Shown: positions 1 through 15,377 of the stretch, in pieces
How the letters are laid out: each line of letters begins with the position of its first letter
How positions within the stretch are numbered: the first letter of the stretch is position 1
DNA from: DATBLE01 sp963841405
Lineage (GTDB): Bacteria > Actinomycetota > Thermoleophilia > Gaiellales > Gaiellaceae
Direction: 5' to 3'
Assembly: GCA_963841405.1 (NCBI GenBank)
Contig: CAWJCM010000011.1
Span: 74,052-138,051 of the forward strand
DNA: 64,000 nucleotides
Position numbers and translations under genes: made by a program
Notes under the pieces: generated by a model
Told to the model about the DNA's origin: nothing
The model's input: the letters and a program-made list of their open reading frames with translations, nothing else
The model's database searches: none

Positions 1-4537
<4,537 letters not shown>

Positions 4538-4638
4538 TCTTCACCTCCCGTGAAAGAGTGATCGATGTGTGCAGTCTCTCGAGCTGCCAATTCTGTGTTC
4601 CTTTCCCTTTGCACTTCCGCTGGGTTACCAGACTTCAC

Positions 4639-4667
4639 TCGAGGAATGAGCGGAGCTCATTCCTCGA
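4639..4667 (-). promoter_or_regulatory. Perfect 13-bp hairpin between rpoB and rpoC
   Basis: The arms at 4639-4651 and 4655-4667 are exact complements around a 3-base loop. The hairpin starts four bases after the rpoB stop. No U-run follows, so it is not a classic intrinsic terminator. It could be an attenuator, an RNase processing site or a 3'-stabilising structure setting the rpoB/rpoC ratio. The last 13 bases of rpoB (TCATTCCTCGACC on the plus strand) are repeated in tandem at 4658-4670, so one arm seems to have arisen by duplication of the end of rpoB. Confidence 0.6.
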
Positions 4668-4670
4668 CCA

Positions 4671-8255
<3,585 letters not shown>

Positions 8256-8326
8256 GTGGAAACTTCCTCCCTTAGAGATGTCTACTGCTGCGGCGGTCGG
8301 GCGAACAGATGGGGCGCGAACCTTGC

Positions 8327-8356
8327 AGGATACCGAATACCCACGCCCCTGGGCAA
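8327..8356 (-). promoter_or_regulatory. Possible rpoB promoter
   Basis: On the minus strand TTGCCC (8351-8356) and TATCCT (8327-8332) are 18 bases apart, about 70 bases upstream of the rpoB start. This is only a weak match to a housekeeping promoter. The rest of 8256-8555 holds no gene that I can support. Confidence 0.3.
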
Positions 8357-8555
8357 GGGAAATCGGCTCCCGCGAAAGAGATAACGACCCGCTGGCCGGG
8401 TCTATTCCGGAGTGTAGCGCCGCTGTCCGGCCGATGTGGTCTTGCTTTACCCGTCAGGCTCTCCCCCTCTCCGCCTTTCTCTCTCCGTGAGCGGGGGATG
8501 ACGCCAGCGGGGTGAAGCCGCCGGCGCCACGGCCTAATCGCCGGTACACGAGGAC

Positions 8556-9630
8556 ATGGAGATGTGCCGACGGCGAGCGAGGCGGAGCGCCTCGAGGAGC
8601 TCCCTCGCGGCCGTGGAGCTCTGGAACGACGCCGAGCCGTTCGCCGCGATCACCGCGGTCCTCCGCGACCGGGACGCCCGCCTGGTCACGCTGACCGGCG
8701 CGGGCGGCACCGGCAAGACCCGTGTGGCGCTGGCGGTGGCGGCCGAGCTCGAGCCCGAGCTCCGGGACGGCGCGCTGTTCGTCGACCTGGCTCCCGTCTC
8801 GGACGCCGGGCTGGTCCTCTCGTCGATCGCGGAAGCTCTCGGCCTCCAGGCGGGAACACGGCCGCCGGGGGAGACGATCGTGGATCACCTGCGCTCGCGG
8901 CGGATGCTGCTCGTGCTCGACGACCTCGAGCAGCTGCTGCCGGCCGCGCCCACCGTCCGCGGCGACGCGCTTCGCCTGTTCGCAGCGCGCCCGGGCCGTC
9001 AACCGGGGCTTCGAGCTGGACGGGGAAGCTGCGCGCGGGACGGCCGCGTTCCGGGTCGGCGATCTCGACCTGGCGGTCCAGATGCTGCAGGAGAGCGCGG
9101 CCCGTTTCCGAGAGCTCGACGAGCCGGCTCGGCTGGCGATCGTGCTCCAGAACCTCGGTCATGTCGCCTCGGAGCGCGGCGACTACGACGAGGCGATCCG
9201 AGCGACGCAGGAGGCGCTCGAACTCGGCCAGGAGACCGGGTACAAGCCGAATGAGGCGATCACCCGCTACAACCTCGGCAGCTTCCTGTTCAAGGCGGGC
9301 CAGGCCGACGAAGCGATCTTCTGGCTGCAGGAGTGCCTCGCGCTGACGGTCGAGCTCGACTACAAGGAGGTCTCTGCCTACGCACTCGCGACCGTCGTGC
9401 AGATCCGCCTGCTGGAGGCCGACGCACCGGGGGCGGCACAGCTGTCAGGTGTGGCCGACGGCCTGCTGGCCGCTGCAGGTGTTTCCCTCCAGACCCACGA
9501 GCAGGAGGCTTTCGACCGGGCGAAGTCGTCTGCACGCAAAGCCCTCGGCGACGGCGCGTATGAGGCAGCGCACGAGCACGGCCGCCCGGAGCCGCTTCAG
9601 GAAGCGCTCGTGGAGGCTGGTCTGCTCTAG
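8556..9630 (+). pseudogene. Remnant of an AfsR/LuxR-type ATPase-TPR regulator
   Basis: The first part (about 8600-8980) translates to a STAND-type NTPase N-terminus: a Walker A GAGGTGKTRVALAVA, then FVDLAPVSDAGLV, and a Walker B LLVLDDLEQLL. A +1 change of frame near 8985 then gives ALRLFA...RARAVNRGFELDGE followed by TPR repeats to a stop at 9630. In intact relatives several hundred residues lie between these pieces, so the gene has lost its middle and is frameshifted. The start region also looks frame-disturbed. It lies opposite to the ribosomal/RNAP genes, between rplL and rpoB. It could be a relic of an insertion that split the operon. Confidence 0.7.
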
Positions 9631-9703
9631 TCGATCGGCTGCTCGCCTCGATCGGCAGCAGGCGTCTCCCGGAGCTGCAACCGGCCTGAGCACAGTCTGG
9701 GCC

Positions 9704-9739
9704 AACGGCAGTGACAGGCTCAAGCCTGTCACTGCCGTT
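9704..9739. repeat. Family A palindrome downstream of rplL
   Basis: Two perfect 16-base arms (AACGGCAGTGACAGGC and its complement) surround a 4-base loop 20 bases after the rplL stop. The GACAGGCT...AGCCTGTC core recurs at 44904-44981. It may end rplL transcription, but no U-run follows on the minus strand. Confidence 0.65.
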
Positions 9740-9758
9740 CGTTCGAGCCGCGCCTCCG

Positions 9759-10145
9759 CTACTTGATCTCGACGCCGGCGCCGGCCTCTTCGAGCTGCGC
9801 CTTGATCGAGTCGGCCTCCTCGCGGTTCACGCCCTCCTTGACCGGAGCGGGGGCGCCGTCGACGAGGTCCTTGGCCTCCTTCAGGCCGAGGCCGGTGATC
9901 GCGCGGACGACCTTGATCACCTGGATCTTCTTGTCGCCGGCGCTCGCGAGCACCACGTCGAACGAGGTCTGCTCCTCGCCGCCGGCACCGTCGCCGCCCG
10001 CTGTCGGCGCAGCGGCCGCGACCGCGACCGGGGCGGCGGCGCTGATGCCCCACTCGTCCTCGATCTTCTTCTTCAGGTCGACCAGCTCGAGGACCGTCAT
10101 CTTCCCGAGCTCGTCGAACACCTTGTCAACACCAGTGGCTGCCAC
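9759..10145 (-). CDS. rplL: Ribosomal protein bL12 (L7/L12)
   Basis: Stalk protein of the large ribosomal subunit, 128 residues. It has the N-terminal dimerisation helix, an Ala/Gly hinge (about residues 36-56) and the factor-binding C-terminal domain with KIQVIKVVRAITGLGLKEAKDLV. The GTG start shares one base with the rplJ stop codon, so translation is probably coupled. A 16-bp palindrome lies just after the stop. Confidence 0.97.
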   Translation of the reverse strand: MAATGVDKVFDELGKMTVLELVDLKKKIEDEWGISAAAPVAVAAAAPTAGGDGAGGEEQTSFDVVLASAGDKKIQVIKVVRAITGLGLKEAKDLVDGAPAPVKEGVNREEADSIKAQLEEAGAGVEIK

Positions 10146-10864
10146 TATTTCGCTCCTTCCTCTGGACTCGGCTGCTTGGTCGTAGCCTCGTCTGTCGCCG
10201 GGGCTGCGCCCGTCGTTTCATCTGTAACTGGCTCTTCGCCCTCGGATTCGCCGGCGACGGGATCTTCACTTGCTTCCGACTCCTCCGAGGTTTCTGCAGA
10301 AGCTTCGGCCTCGGCGGCCGCGGCTTCGCCCGTGTCTCCTTGCTCTTTCAGCTGCTCGATGCGGGCGTCGATCAGGCCCAGCAGGTCGCGCACCGGCGCG
10401 CTGATCAGTCCGGCGACCGTCGTCAGCGGTGCGGTGATGGCGCCGAGCACCTGGCTGCGCAGGACCTCGACCGTCGGCAGCGTCGCGAGGTTCTGGACGT
10501 CGGCCTCGCCGATCGGGTTGCCGTCGAGGATGCCGCCGCGGATCGACAGGATCCGGGTCGCCCTGGCGGCGTCGGACAGCGCCTTCGCGACGGCGACCAT
10601 GTCGCCGTCGGCCTCGATGAAGGCGATCGCCGTCGGACCCTCGAGCATGGCGAGCAGCGCTTCCGCGCCGGCCGCCTCGGCCGCTCGCTTCGTCAGCGTG
10701 TTCTTCACGACCGTGAAGCGCGCGCCCTGCTCGATCACCTTCGTGCGCAGCTCGTCGATCTCCGTGACCGACAGGCCGCGGTAGTCGGCGACGAAGAGCG
10801 TCGGCGTCGTCTTCAGGCGCTCGGTCAGCTCCTCGACGATCCGTTCCTTGTCTGCTTTCAACAT
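10145..10864 (-). CDS. rplJ: Ribosomal protein uL10
   Basis: uL10 anchors bL12 dimers to the ribosome. The first 170 or so residues are a normal uL10 (VADYRGLSVTEIDELR, VVKNTLTKRAA, GPTAIAF). It then has an unusual tail of about 65 residues rich in Glu, Ala, Ser and Thr, so the protein is 239 residues instead of the usual 170-180. Its ribosome site lies inside a 9-bp hairpin immediately before the ATG, which suggests translational control by structure, possibly by the uL10-bL12 complex. Confidence 0.96.
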   Translation of the reverse strand: MLKADKERIVEELTERLKTTPTLFVADYRGLSVTEIDELRTKVIEQGARFTVVKNTLTKRAAEAAGAEALLAMLEGPTAIAFIEADGDMVAVAKALSDAARATRILSIRGGILDGNPIGEADVQNLATLPTVEVLRSQVLGAITAPLTTVAGLISAPVRDLLGLIDARIEQLKEQGDTGEAAAAEAEASAETSEESEASEDPVAGESEGEEPVTDETTGAAPATDEATTKQPSPEEGAK

Positions 10865-10865
10865 G

Positions 10866-10997
10866 CCATTCTCCTCCGGAGAATGGTTAGGGCGCCTTGC
10901 GGCGCCCGAACAATCGAGAAGCGGTCTCGTTGCTGGACACCTGCGCCGGACTTCTGCCTGGGGCTGCCGGCGGTCTCTGGCGGCCTAACCCTGTCTG
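10866..10997 (-). promoter_or_regulatory. L10 leader region with Shine-Dalgarno-sequestering hairpin
   Basis: The gap between rplA and rplJ is a candidate ribosomal L10 leader. The RNA contains the purine-rich AGAGACCGCCGGC typical of the uL10-binding kink-turn, then a 7-bp hairpin (10890-10907), then a perfect 9-bp hairpin (arms 10866-10874 and 10878-10886) that encloses the GGAGGAG ribosome site of rplJ. The family is autoregulatory in other bacteria. The assignment here is by eye; a covariance-model search would settle it. Confidence 0.55.
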
Positions 10998-11756
10998 TCA
11001 GCCTGTAACTGTAGCCGCCTCCCTAGCGGAATCGGCGTCAGCCGATTCTGCTAGCTCTTCCGTGATGCCGCGGGTGAGCGTCGTATCGACGTGCACGCCC
11101 GGGCCCATCGTGGTCGCCAACGTGATCGTCCGGATGTAGCGGCCCTTCGCCGCCGACGGCTTCGCGCGGACGATCTCCTCGATCACGGTTGCGTAGTTCT
11201 CCAGGAGCTGGCGCTCGTCGAAGCTCTTCTTGCCGATCGGCAGGTGGACGTTCGCGCCGCGGTCCGTGCGGTACTCGAGCTTGCCCGCCTTCGACTCCTG
11301 CACGGCCTTCGCGACGTCCATCGTCACCGTGCCGGTCTTCGGGTTCGGCATCTTCCCGCGCGGACCGAGGATGCGACCCAGCTTGCCGACCGTGCCCATC
11401 AGGTCCGGCGTGGCGATCGCGACGTCGAAGTCGTCGAAGCCGCCCTCGATCCTTGCGGCCAGGTCGGCGGCGCCGACCACGTCCGCGCCGGCCGCCTCGG
11501 CCTCCTTCGCCTTCTCGCCTTCGGCGAAGACGGCGACGCGCAGCTCCTTGCCGGTTCCGTGCGGCAGCATCAGGGTGCCGCGCAGTTGCTGGTCGGCGTG
11601 GCGGACGTTCAGCCCGAGGCGGACGTGCGCCTCCACGGTCTCGTCGAACTTCGGACCGTCCCAGCCCTTCAGCATCTTGATCGCCTCGAGCGGCGAGTAC
11701 GCCTGCTCGCGGTCGATTGCCGAGCGCGCGTTGCGGTACTTCTTCCCGTGGCTCAT
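10998..11756 (-). CDS. rplA: Ribosomal protein uL1
   Basis: uL1 forms the mobile L1 stalk and in many bacteria represses its own operon. The protein has 252 residues and opens MSHGKKYRNARSAIDRE. It contains the signature GRILGPRGKMPNPKTGTVT (about residue 128), and the C-terminus has the conserved TTMGPGVHVD. It lies between rplK and rplJ as usual. The last residues are slightly longer than in relatives (ELAESADADSAREAATVTG). Confidence 0.97.
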   Translation of the reverse strand: MSHGKKYRNARSAIDREQAYSPLEAIKMLKGWDGPKFDETVEAHVRLGLNVRHADQQLRGTLMLPHGTGKELRVAVFAEGEKAKEAEAAGADVVGAADLAARIEGGFDDFDVAIATPDLMGTVGKLGRILGPRGKMPNPKTGTVTMDVAKAVQESKAGKLEYRTDRGANVHLPIGKKSFDERQLLENYATVIEEIVRAKPSAAKGRYIRTITLATTMGPGVHVDTTLTRGITEELAESADADSAREAATVTG

Positions 11757-11813
11757 CTATCTCGCTCCGGCGCCGGCAACGCCGGCACCTCCGCCGGGCT
11801 GAACACCTTCATC

Positions 11814-12239
11814 CTACGGCTCCACCTCGACGCCCATGGAGCGTGCGGTTCCCGCGATCACGAGCATCGCAGCCTCGACGTCTCGGGCGTTCAGATCCGG
11901 CATCTTCGTCTCGGCGATCTGGCGCACCTGGTCCTTGCGCAGCCGGCCGACCTTGTCGCGGTTCGGCTCGGCTGAGCCCTTCTGGAGATTCAGCGCTTCC
12001 TTGATCAGCACCGCGGCGGGCGGCGTCTTCGTGATGAAGGTGAACGAGCGGTCCTCGTAGACCGTGATCTCGACCGGGATGATGCGGCCGTTCTCCTGCT
12101 GTGTCTGCGCATTGAAGGCCTTGCAGAACTCCATGATGTTCACGCCGTGCTGGCCGAGCGCGGGGCCGACCGGCGGCGCCGGGTTGGCCTGCCCGCCAGG
12201 GATCTGGAGCTTGATCAGTGTCAGAACTTTCTTTGCCAT
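11814..12239 (-). CDS. rplK: Ribosomal protein uL11
   Basis: uL11 forms the GTPase-associated centre with 23S rRNA. The ATG at 12239 gives MAKKVLTLIKLQIPGGQANP and a normal 141 residues. The N-terminal proline-rich thiostrepton-site segment (PAPPVGPALGQHGVNIMEFC) and the C-terminal RNA-binding domain (MPDLNARDVEAAMLVIAGTARSMG) are both intact. Confidence 0.97.
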   Translation of the reverse strand: MAKKVLTLIKLQIPGGQANPAPPVGPALGQHGVNIMEFCKAFNAQTQQENGRIIPVEITVYEDRSFTFITKTPPAAVLIKEALNLQKGSAEPNRDKVGRLRKDQVRQIAETKMPDLNARDVEAAMLVIAGTARSMGVEVEP

Positions 12240-12277
12240 GCGATTTGCCTTTCTAGCGAAACGGCGCAGCCGTTTGG

Positions 12278-12808
12278 CTAGTCGATCTTCTTGACCTGGT
12301 CGAACCCGAGCTCGACCGGAACCTGACGCTCGAAGATGTCGACGAGCACCTTCAGCTTCTGACCCTCGGGGTTGACCTCGACGATCTCGCCGTCGAAGTC
12401 GGAGAGCGGCCCGGAGGTTACCTTCACCGACTCGCCGAGCGTGAACTCGACCTGCGTGCGCAGGCGCTCCCCGCTGGCGGCGCCCGTGTGCAGGATCCTG
12501 TCGACCTCGCCCTGCGAGAGCGGCACCGGCTTCGAGCCGGCCCCGACGAAGCCCGTCACGCCGGGCGTGTTCTTGACCACCATCCAGGCGTCGTCGTTCA
12601 GGTCCATGTTGACCAGGACGTAGCCCGGCAGGACGCGCTTCTCGGCTTGGACCTTCTGACCGTCCTTCGTCTCGATCACCTGCTCGGTCGGGACGACGAC
12701 GCGGCGGAATCGGGTCTGCTGGTTCATCGAGTCGATCCGGTGCTCCAGATTGGTCTTCACCTTGTTCTCGTGCCCGGAATAGGTGTTGATCACGTACCAC
12801 TGGAACAT
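12278..12808 (-). CDS. nusG: Transcription antitermination/elongation factor NusG
   Basis: NusG binds RNA polymerase and couples it to the ribosome or Rho. The ATG at 12808 gives MFQWYVINTYSGHENKVK and 176 residues. The NGN domain ends near RVLPGYVLVNMDL, and the C-terminal KOW domain shows VKVTSGPLSDFDGEIVEV. There is no long acidic N-terminal extension of the kind found in some actinobacteria. It lies directly after secE in the conserved order. Confidence 0.96.
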   Translation of the reverse strand: MFQWYVINTYSGHENKVKTNLEHRIDSMNQQTRFRRVVVPTEQVIETKDGQKVQAEKRVLPGYVLVNMDLNDDAWMVVKNTPGVTGFVGAGSKPVPLSQGEVDRILHTGAASGERLRTQVEFTLGESVKVTSGPLSDFDGEIVEVNPEGQKLKVLVDIFERQVPVELGFDQVKKID

Positions 12809-12819
12809 GTCTGTGGCCC

Positions 12820-13161
12820 TTACTGTCCGAGGAGGAGCTTGCTGACGAGCTTGTTGAAGATCAGATCGGCGAAGTAGAGGTACGTGCCCATGACCACGCA
12901 GGCGACGATCACGACCACGGTGCCCTGGATCAGGTGGTTCTGCGTGGGCCACTCGACCTTGCGGAGCTCGCCGATCGACTCGCGCACGAAGTTGCCGGCC
13001 CGGTTGCCGTCCGAACGGCTCGGGGCCGGGGCCGGGGCGGCCTTGACCGCGGGCACGGCTGCAGCCTGGCCGTCGGTCGCCCTGGCATTGTTGCCGCCCG
13101 CCATCGAGCGATCGCGCGCCTCGCGCCGCGCGCGCCGTTCCGCTCTCGTCTGGCGGGCCAT
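12820..13161 (-). CDS. secE: Preprotein translocase subunit SecE
   Basis: Essential partner of SecY in the Sec channel. The protein has 113 residues: a basic and Ala/Pro-rich N-terminal region, the conserved amphipathic helix FVRESIGELRKVEWPTQNHL, then one transmembrane helix (GTVVVIVACVVMGTYLYFADLIF). The position between rpmG and nusG is diagnostic. Confidence 0.95.
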   Translation of the reverse strand: MARQTRAERRARREARDRSMAGGNNARATDGQAAAVPAVKAAPAPAPSRSDGNRAGNFVRESIGELRKVEWPTQNHLIQGTVVVIVACVVMGTYLYFADLIFNKLVSKLLLGQ

Positions 13162-13164
13162 GGG

Positions 13165-13329
13165 TTAGCGAGTCTCCCGGTGCGCCGTGTGGCGGCCGCA
13201 CCAGCGGCAGTACTTCCGGAGCTCGACGCGGTCGGGCGTGTTCCGCTTCGACTTCTTCGACTCGTAGTTGCGCCGCTTGCACTCAACGCATGCCAAAGTG
13301 ATTTTTTCTCTGACGCCGGTCTTTGCCAT
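13165..13329 (-). CDS. rpmG: Ribosomal protein bL33
   Basis: A 54-residue protein starting MAKTGVREKITLACVEC and ending HTAHRETR. The two CxxC pairs (CVEC and CRWC) show it is the zinc-binding form. It lies between tRNA-Met and secE, three bases from secE, so the three form one transcription unit. Confidence 0.95.
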   Translation of the reverse strand: MAKTGVREKITLACVECKRRNYESKKSKRNTPDRVELRKYCRWCGRHTAHRETR

Positions 13330-13381
13330 GGTTCTAGGGGATGCTGCCTTCTTTCTTCGTCCGGTGGATGGTGCGAGGAGG

Positions 13382-13455
13382 TAGCGGCGGGAGGACTCGA
13401 ACCTCCGACACGCGGATTATGATTCCGCTGCTCTAACCAGCTGAGCTACGCCGCC
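13382..13455 (-). tRNA. tRNA-Met (CAT), elongator type
   Basis: The 74-base cloverleaf has acceptor arm GGCGGCG, D-arm AGCTCAGCTGGTTAGAGC, anticodon loop ATCATAA with CAT, and T-loop TTCGAGT. CCA is not encoded. The body matches the actinobacterial elongator methionine tRNA rather than the initiator. It lies upstream of rpmG in the same direction. Confidence 0.95.
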
Positions 13456-13465
13456 GCGCCGGACG

Positions 13466-13494
13466 AGTGTAGCAGCCGCGTCCGGAGCGTTTCC
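13466..13494 (-). promoter_or_regulatory. Candidate promoter of the tRNA-Met/rpmG operon
   Basis: A good -10 box TACACT (13466-13471) lies 10 bases before the tRNA. The -35 position at 17 bases spacing (GGAAAC) is poor, which is common in GC-rich actinobacteria. Confidence 0.4.
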
Positions 13495-13736
13495 TAGATT
13501 CCGCGGGGGTGGCGACGGAGGCGTGCTGGCGGTGTGGAACAGCCATGGAGTGGCGTCACGCCACGTGGCAGTGCCCGCGGTGCAGGTTCAAAATCGGCTG
13601 CTGCGAAGGGAAGCCGCAGGAGTGCTGCGAGGCGCCCGCCCAAGAGCTCGAGCGCAGCCTCGCGGTTGTAGTCACGCCTCAGCGACTCGATGCGGTAGTC
13701 GATCTGGATCCTGCGTGAGTCGGCGTCGAAGAACAT
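13494..13736 (-). CDS. Hypothetical 80-residue protein with a strong ribosome site
   Basis: The ATG at 13736 follows a near-perfect GGAGGTGAAGCG. The N-terminal half (MFFDADSRRIQIDYRIESLRRDY) looks like real protein, while the C-terminal half is Arg/Pro-rich and overlaps the plus-strand zinc-ribbon frame. I do not recognise a family. It is divergent from the MarR gene and shares its operator region, which suggests co-regulation. The true 3' end may be earlier if the sequence has an indel. Confidence 0.4.
   Translation of the reverse strand: MFFDADSRRIQIDYRIESLRRDYNREAALELLGGRLAALLRLPFAAADFEPAPRALPRGVTPLHGCSTPPARLRRHPRGI
13509..13718 (+). CDS. Small zinc-ribbon-like protein
   Basis: The GTG-started 69-residue frame contains CWRCGTAM, then WQCPRC, then GCCEG and ECCEAP, a dense set of paired cysteines typical of a small zinc ribbon or rubredoxin-like knuckle. 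This pattern is hard to get by chance. It lies antisense to the hypothetical gene at 13494-13736, and its C-terminal third looks like the reverse strand of that gene. Either two convergent genes overlap or one of the two frames is a relic. Confidence 0.45.
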   Translation: MATEACWRCGTAMEWRHATWQCPRCRFKIGCCEGKPQECCEAPAQELERSLAVVVTPQRLDAVVDLDPA

Positions 13737-13767
13737 CGCTTCACCTCCGATTTCTCGACTTCGAGTA

Positions 13768-13811
13768 TCTTGAAGTCAAGAGACTAACAGTCGGATATCT
13801 TGACGTCAAGA
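13768..13811. promoter_or_regulatory. Paired MarR-type operators
   Basis: TCTTGAAGTCAAGA (13768-13781) and TCTTGACGTCAAGA (13798-13811) are palindromes whose centres are exactly 30 bp apart, about three helical turns. They lie between the divergent gene at 13736 and the MarR gene at 13836. CTTGA-NN-TCAAG is a common MarR-family half-site pattern, so autoregulation is likely. Confidence 0.65.
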
Positions 13812-13835
13812 GGTTTGTCGTGGAATAATCCGCCG

Positions 13836-14360
13836 ATGGCCAAGTCGGTCGAGCGCGACCATGTCGACGACTTCCTGGAATCGATCCGGGCGGAGCTGCC
13901 CGATCTCGACCTCGAGGTCGAGGGGATCGTCGACCGGATCATGGGCCTGAGCCGGCGGATCAAGCGGATGATGGAGGAGACCTGCGCGGAGCACGACCTA
14001 ACGTGGGGCGAGTGGAAGGTCCTGGGCTATCTCCACCGCAAGACCGGTTCGAGGCGGCGTGCCTCGCCGGGCCAGCTGGCCGAGCACCTCGAGCTGTCGA
14101 GCGGGGCGATGACGAACCGGCTCGACCGGCTCGAGGAAGCGGGGCTGGTCGAGCGGCTGCGCGACCCGGACGACCGCCGCGGCGTCCAGGTCGAGCTGAC
14201 GGCCGCCGGGCGGGAGGCGTACGAGCAGACGACGACTGCACAGGCGGGGAAGGAGTCCCTGGTCGCTTCAGGGCTCACCGCACGCGAGAAGAAGGAACTG
14301 AACGCTCTCCTCCGCCGGATGATGATCACGTTCGAGGACTTCGAGCGGGCTCGACACTGA
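13836..14360 (+). CDS. MarR-family transcriptional regulator
   Basis: A 174-residue winged-helix repressor. The ATG at 13836 (MAKSVERDHVDDFLESI) lies 24 bases after the second palindromic operator. The winged helix has SPGQLAEHLELSSGAMTNRLDRLEEAGLVER and the wing RDPDDRRGVQVELT. The N-terminal helices form the dimer interface. The stop TGA overlaps the ATG of the ABC transporter ATPase by one base, so it is the first gene of an export operon and probably controls it. Confidence 0.9.
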   Translation: MAKSVERDHVDDFLESIRAELPDLDLEVEGIVDRIMGLSRRIKRMMEETCAEHDLTWGEWKVLGYLHRKTGSRRRASPGQLAEHLELSSGAMTNRLDRLEEAGLVERLRDPDDRRGVQVELTAAGREAYEQTTTAQAGKESLVASGLTAREKKELNALLRRMMITFEDFERARH

Positions 14361-15331
14361 TGAACGCGATCCAGGCGCGCGACCTCGTCAGGACGTACAA
14401 GACGTCGACGGGGATCTTCCGCAGGCGCGCGGTCGAGGTCCAGGCGGTTCGCGGCGTCTCGTTCGAGGTCGCCGACGGGGAGCTCTTCGGCCTGCTCGGG
14501 CCGAACGGCGCCGGGAAGACGACGACGATCAAGATGCTGATCACGCTGCTCATCCCGACCGAGGGCTCGGCGAGCGTACTCGGCTACGACGTGGTCAAGG
14601 ACGCACGCGAGGTGCGCAAGCGCATCGGCTACGTGTTCGGCGGCGACCGCGGGTTGTACGAGCGGCTCTCGGCGCTCGACAACCTCCGATACTTCGCCGA
14701 GCTGTACGCGGTCCCGCCGGCTGACCAGAAGCGCCGAATCGCCGAGCTGCTCGACCTCGTCGGGCTCTCCGGCCGCGAGAAGGAGCGTGTCGAGGGCTAC
14801 TCGCGCGGCATGCGCCAGCGTCTGCACATCGCGCGCGGCCTCCTTCACGATCCGCCCGTGGTCTTCCTGGACGAGCCGACCATCGGCGTCGACCCGGTCG
14901 GCGCGCGCGAGCTGCGGCGGACGATCGCGGGGCTGACCGAAGCCGGCAAGACAGTCCTGCTGACCACGCACTACATGTTCGAGGCGGACGACCTCTGCGA
15001 CCGGATGGCCGTGATCACCAAGGGCGAGATCGTCGCCGAGGGTACGCCCCGCGACCTGAAAGCGATCGTCGCCGACCGCACGGTGATCGAGATCGAGACG
15101 TTCGGAGTCGACGACGACGCGGTCGAGCGCGTGCGGCAGGCCGAAGGCGTCACCTCGGTCTCGATCGAGGAGCGCGACCAGGCGCAGGTGCTGCACGTGC
15201 AATCCCCCGCAGGAACGGAGCTGACCCAGCGCCTGCTGGGGCTGCTCGGCACGACGCGGGTCGGCCGGGTGGCCGTTCGCGAGCCGACACTCGAGGACGC
15301 GTACGTGGCGCTCGTCGGACGCGACGCATGA
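14360..15331 (+). CDS. ABC-2 type exporter ATP-binding protein
   Basis: A 323-residue ATPase of the drug or polysaccharide exporter class. Walker A is GPNGAGKTTT (about residue 49), the signature is YSRGMRQRLHIARGLL, Walker B is PVVFLDEPTIGVDP, and the switch His follows in LLTTHYM. A C-terminal regulatory domain of about 80 residues follows. It overlaps the MarR gene and is followed by two permease genes. The substrate cannot be read from sequence; MarR control suggests a toxic or aromatic compound. Confidence 0.93.
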   Translation: MNAIQARDLVRTYKTSTGIFRRRAVEVQAVRGVSFEVADGELFGLLGPNGAGKTTTIKMLITLLIPTEGSASVLGYDVVKDAREVRKRIGYVFGGDRGLYERLSALDNLRYFAELYAVPPADQKRRIAELLDLVGLSGREKERVEGYSRGMRQRLHIARGLLHDPPVVFLDEPTIGVDPVGARELRRTIAGLTEAGKTVLLTTHYMFEADDLCDRMAVITKGEIVAEGTPRDLKAIVADRTVIEIETFGVDDDAVERVRQAEGVTSVSIEERDQAQVLHVQSPAGTELTQRLLGLLGTTRVGRVAVREPTLEDAYVALVGRDA

Positions 15332-15377
15332 TTCCTCGCTCGCCCCTGGCTCGCTCGCTGAGCCACGGAGTCTCACT

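Noticed and set aside
9704..9739. Classic rho-independent terminator after rplL
   Set aside because: The stem is perfect but no U-run follows on the minus strand, so I list it as a repeat.
15331..15377. Small hairpin after the ABC ATPase as another family B copy
   Set aside because: TGGCTC/GAGCCA with CGCTCGC flanks is similar in place but lacks the GGGGGAACC arms.
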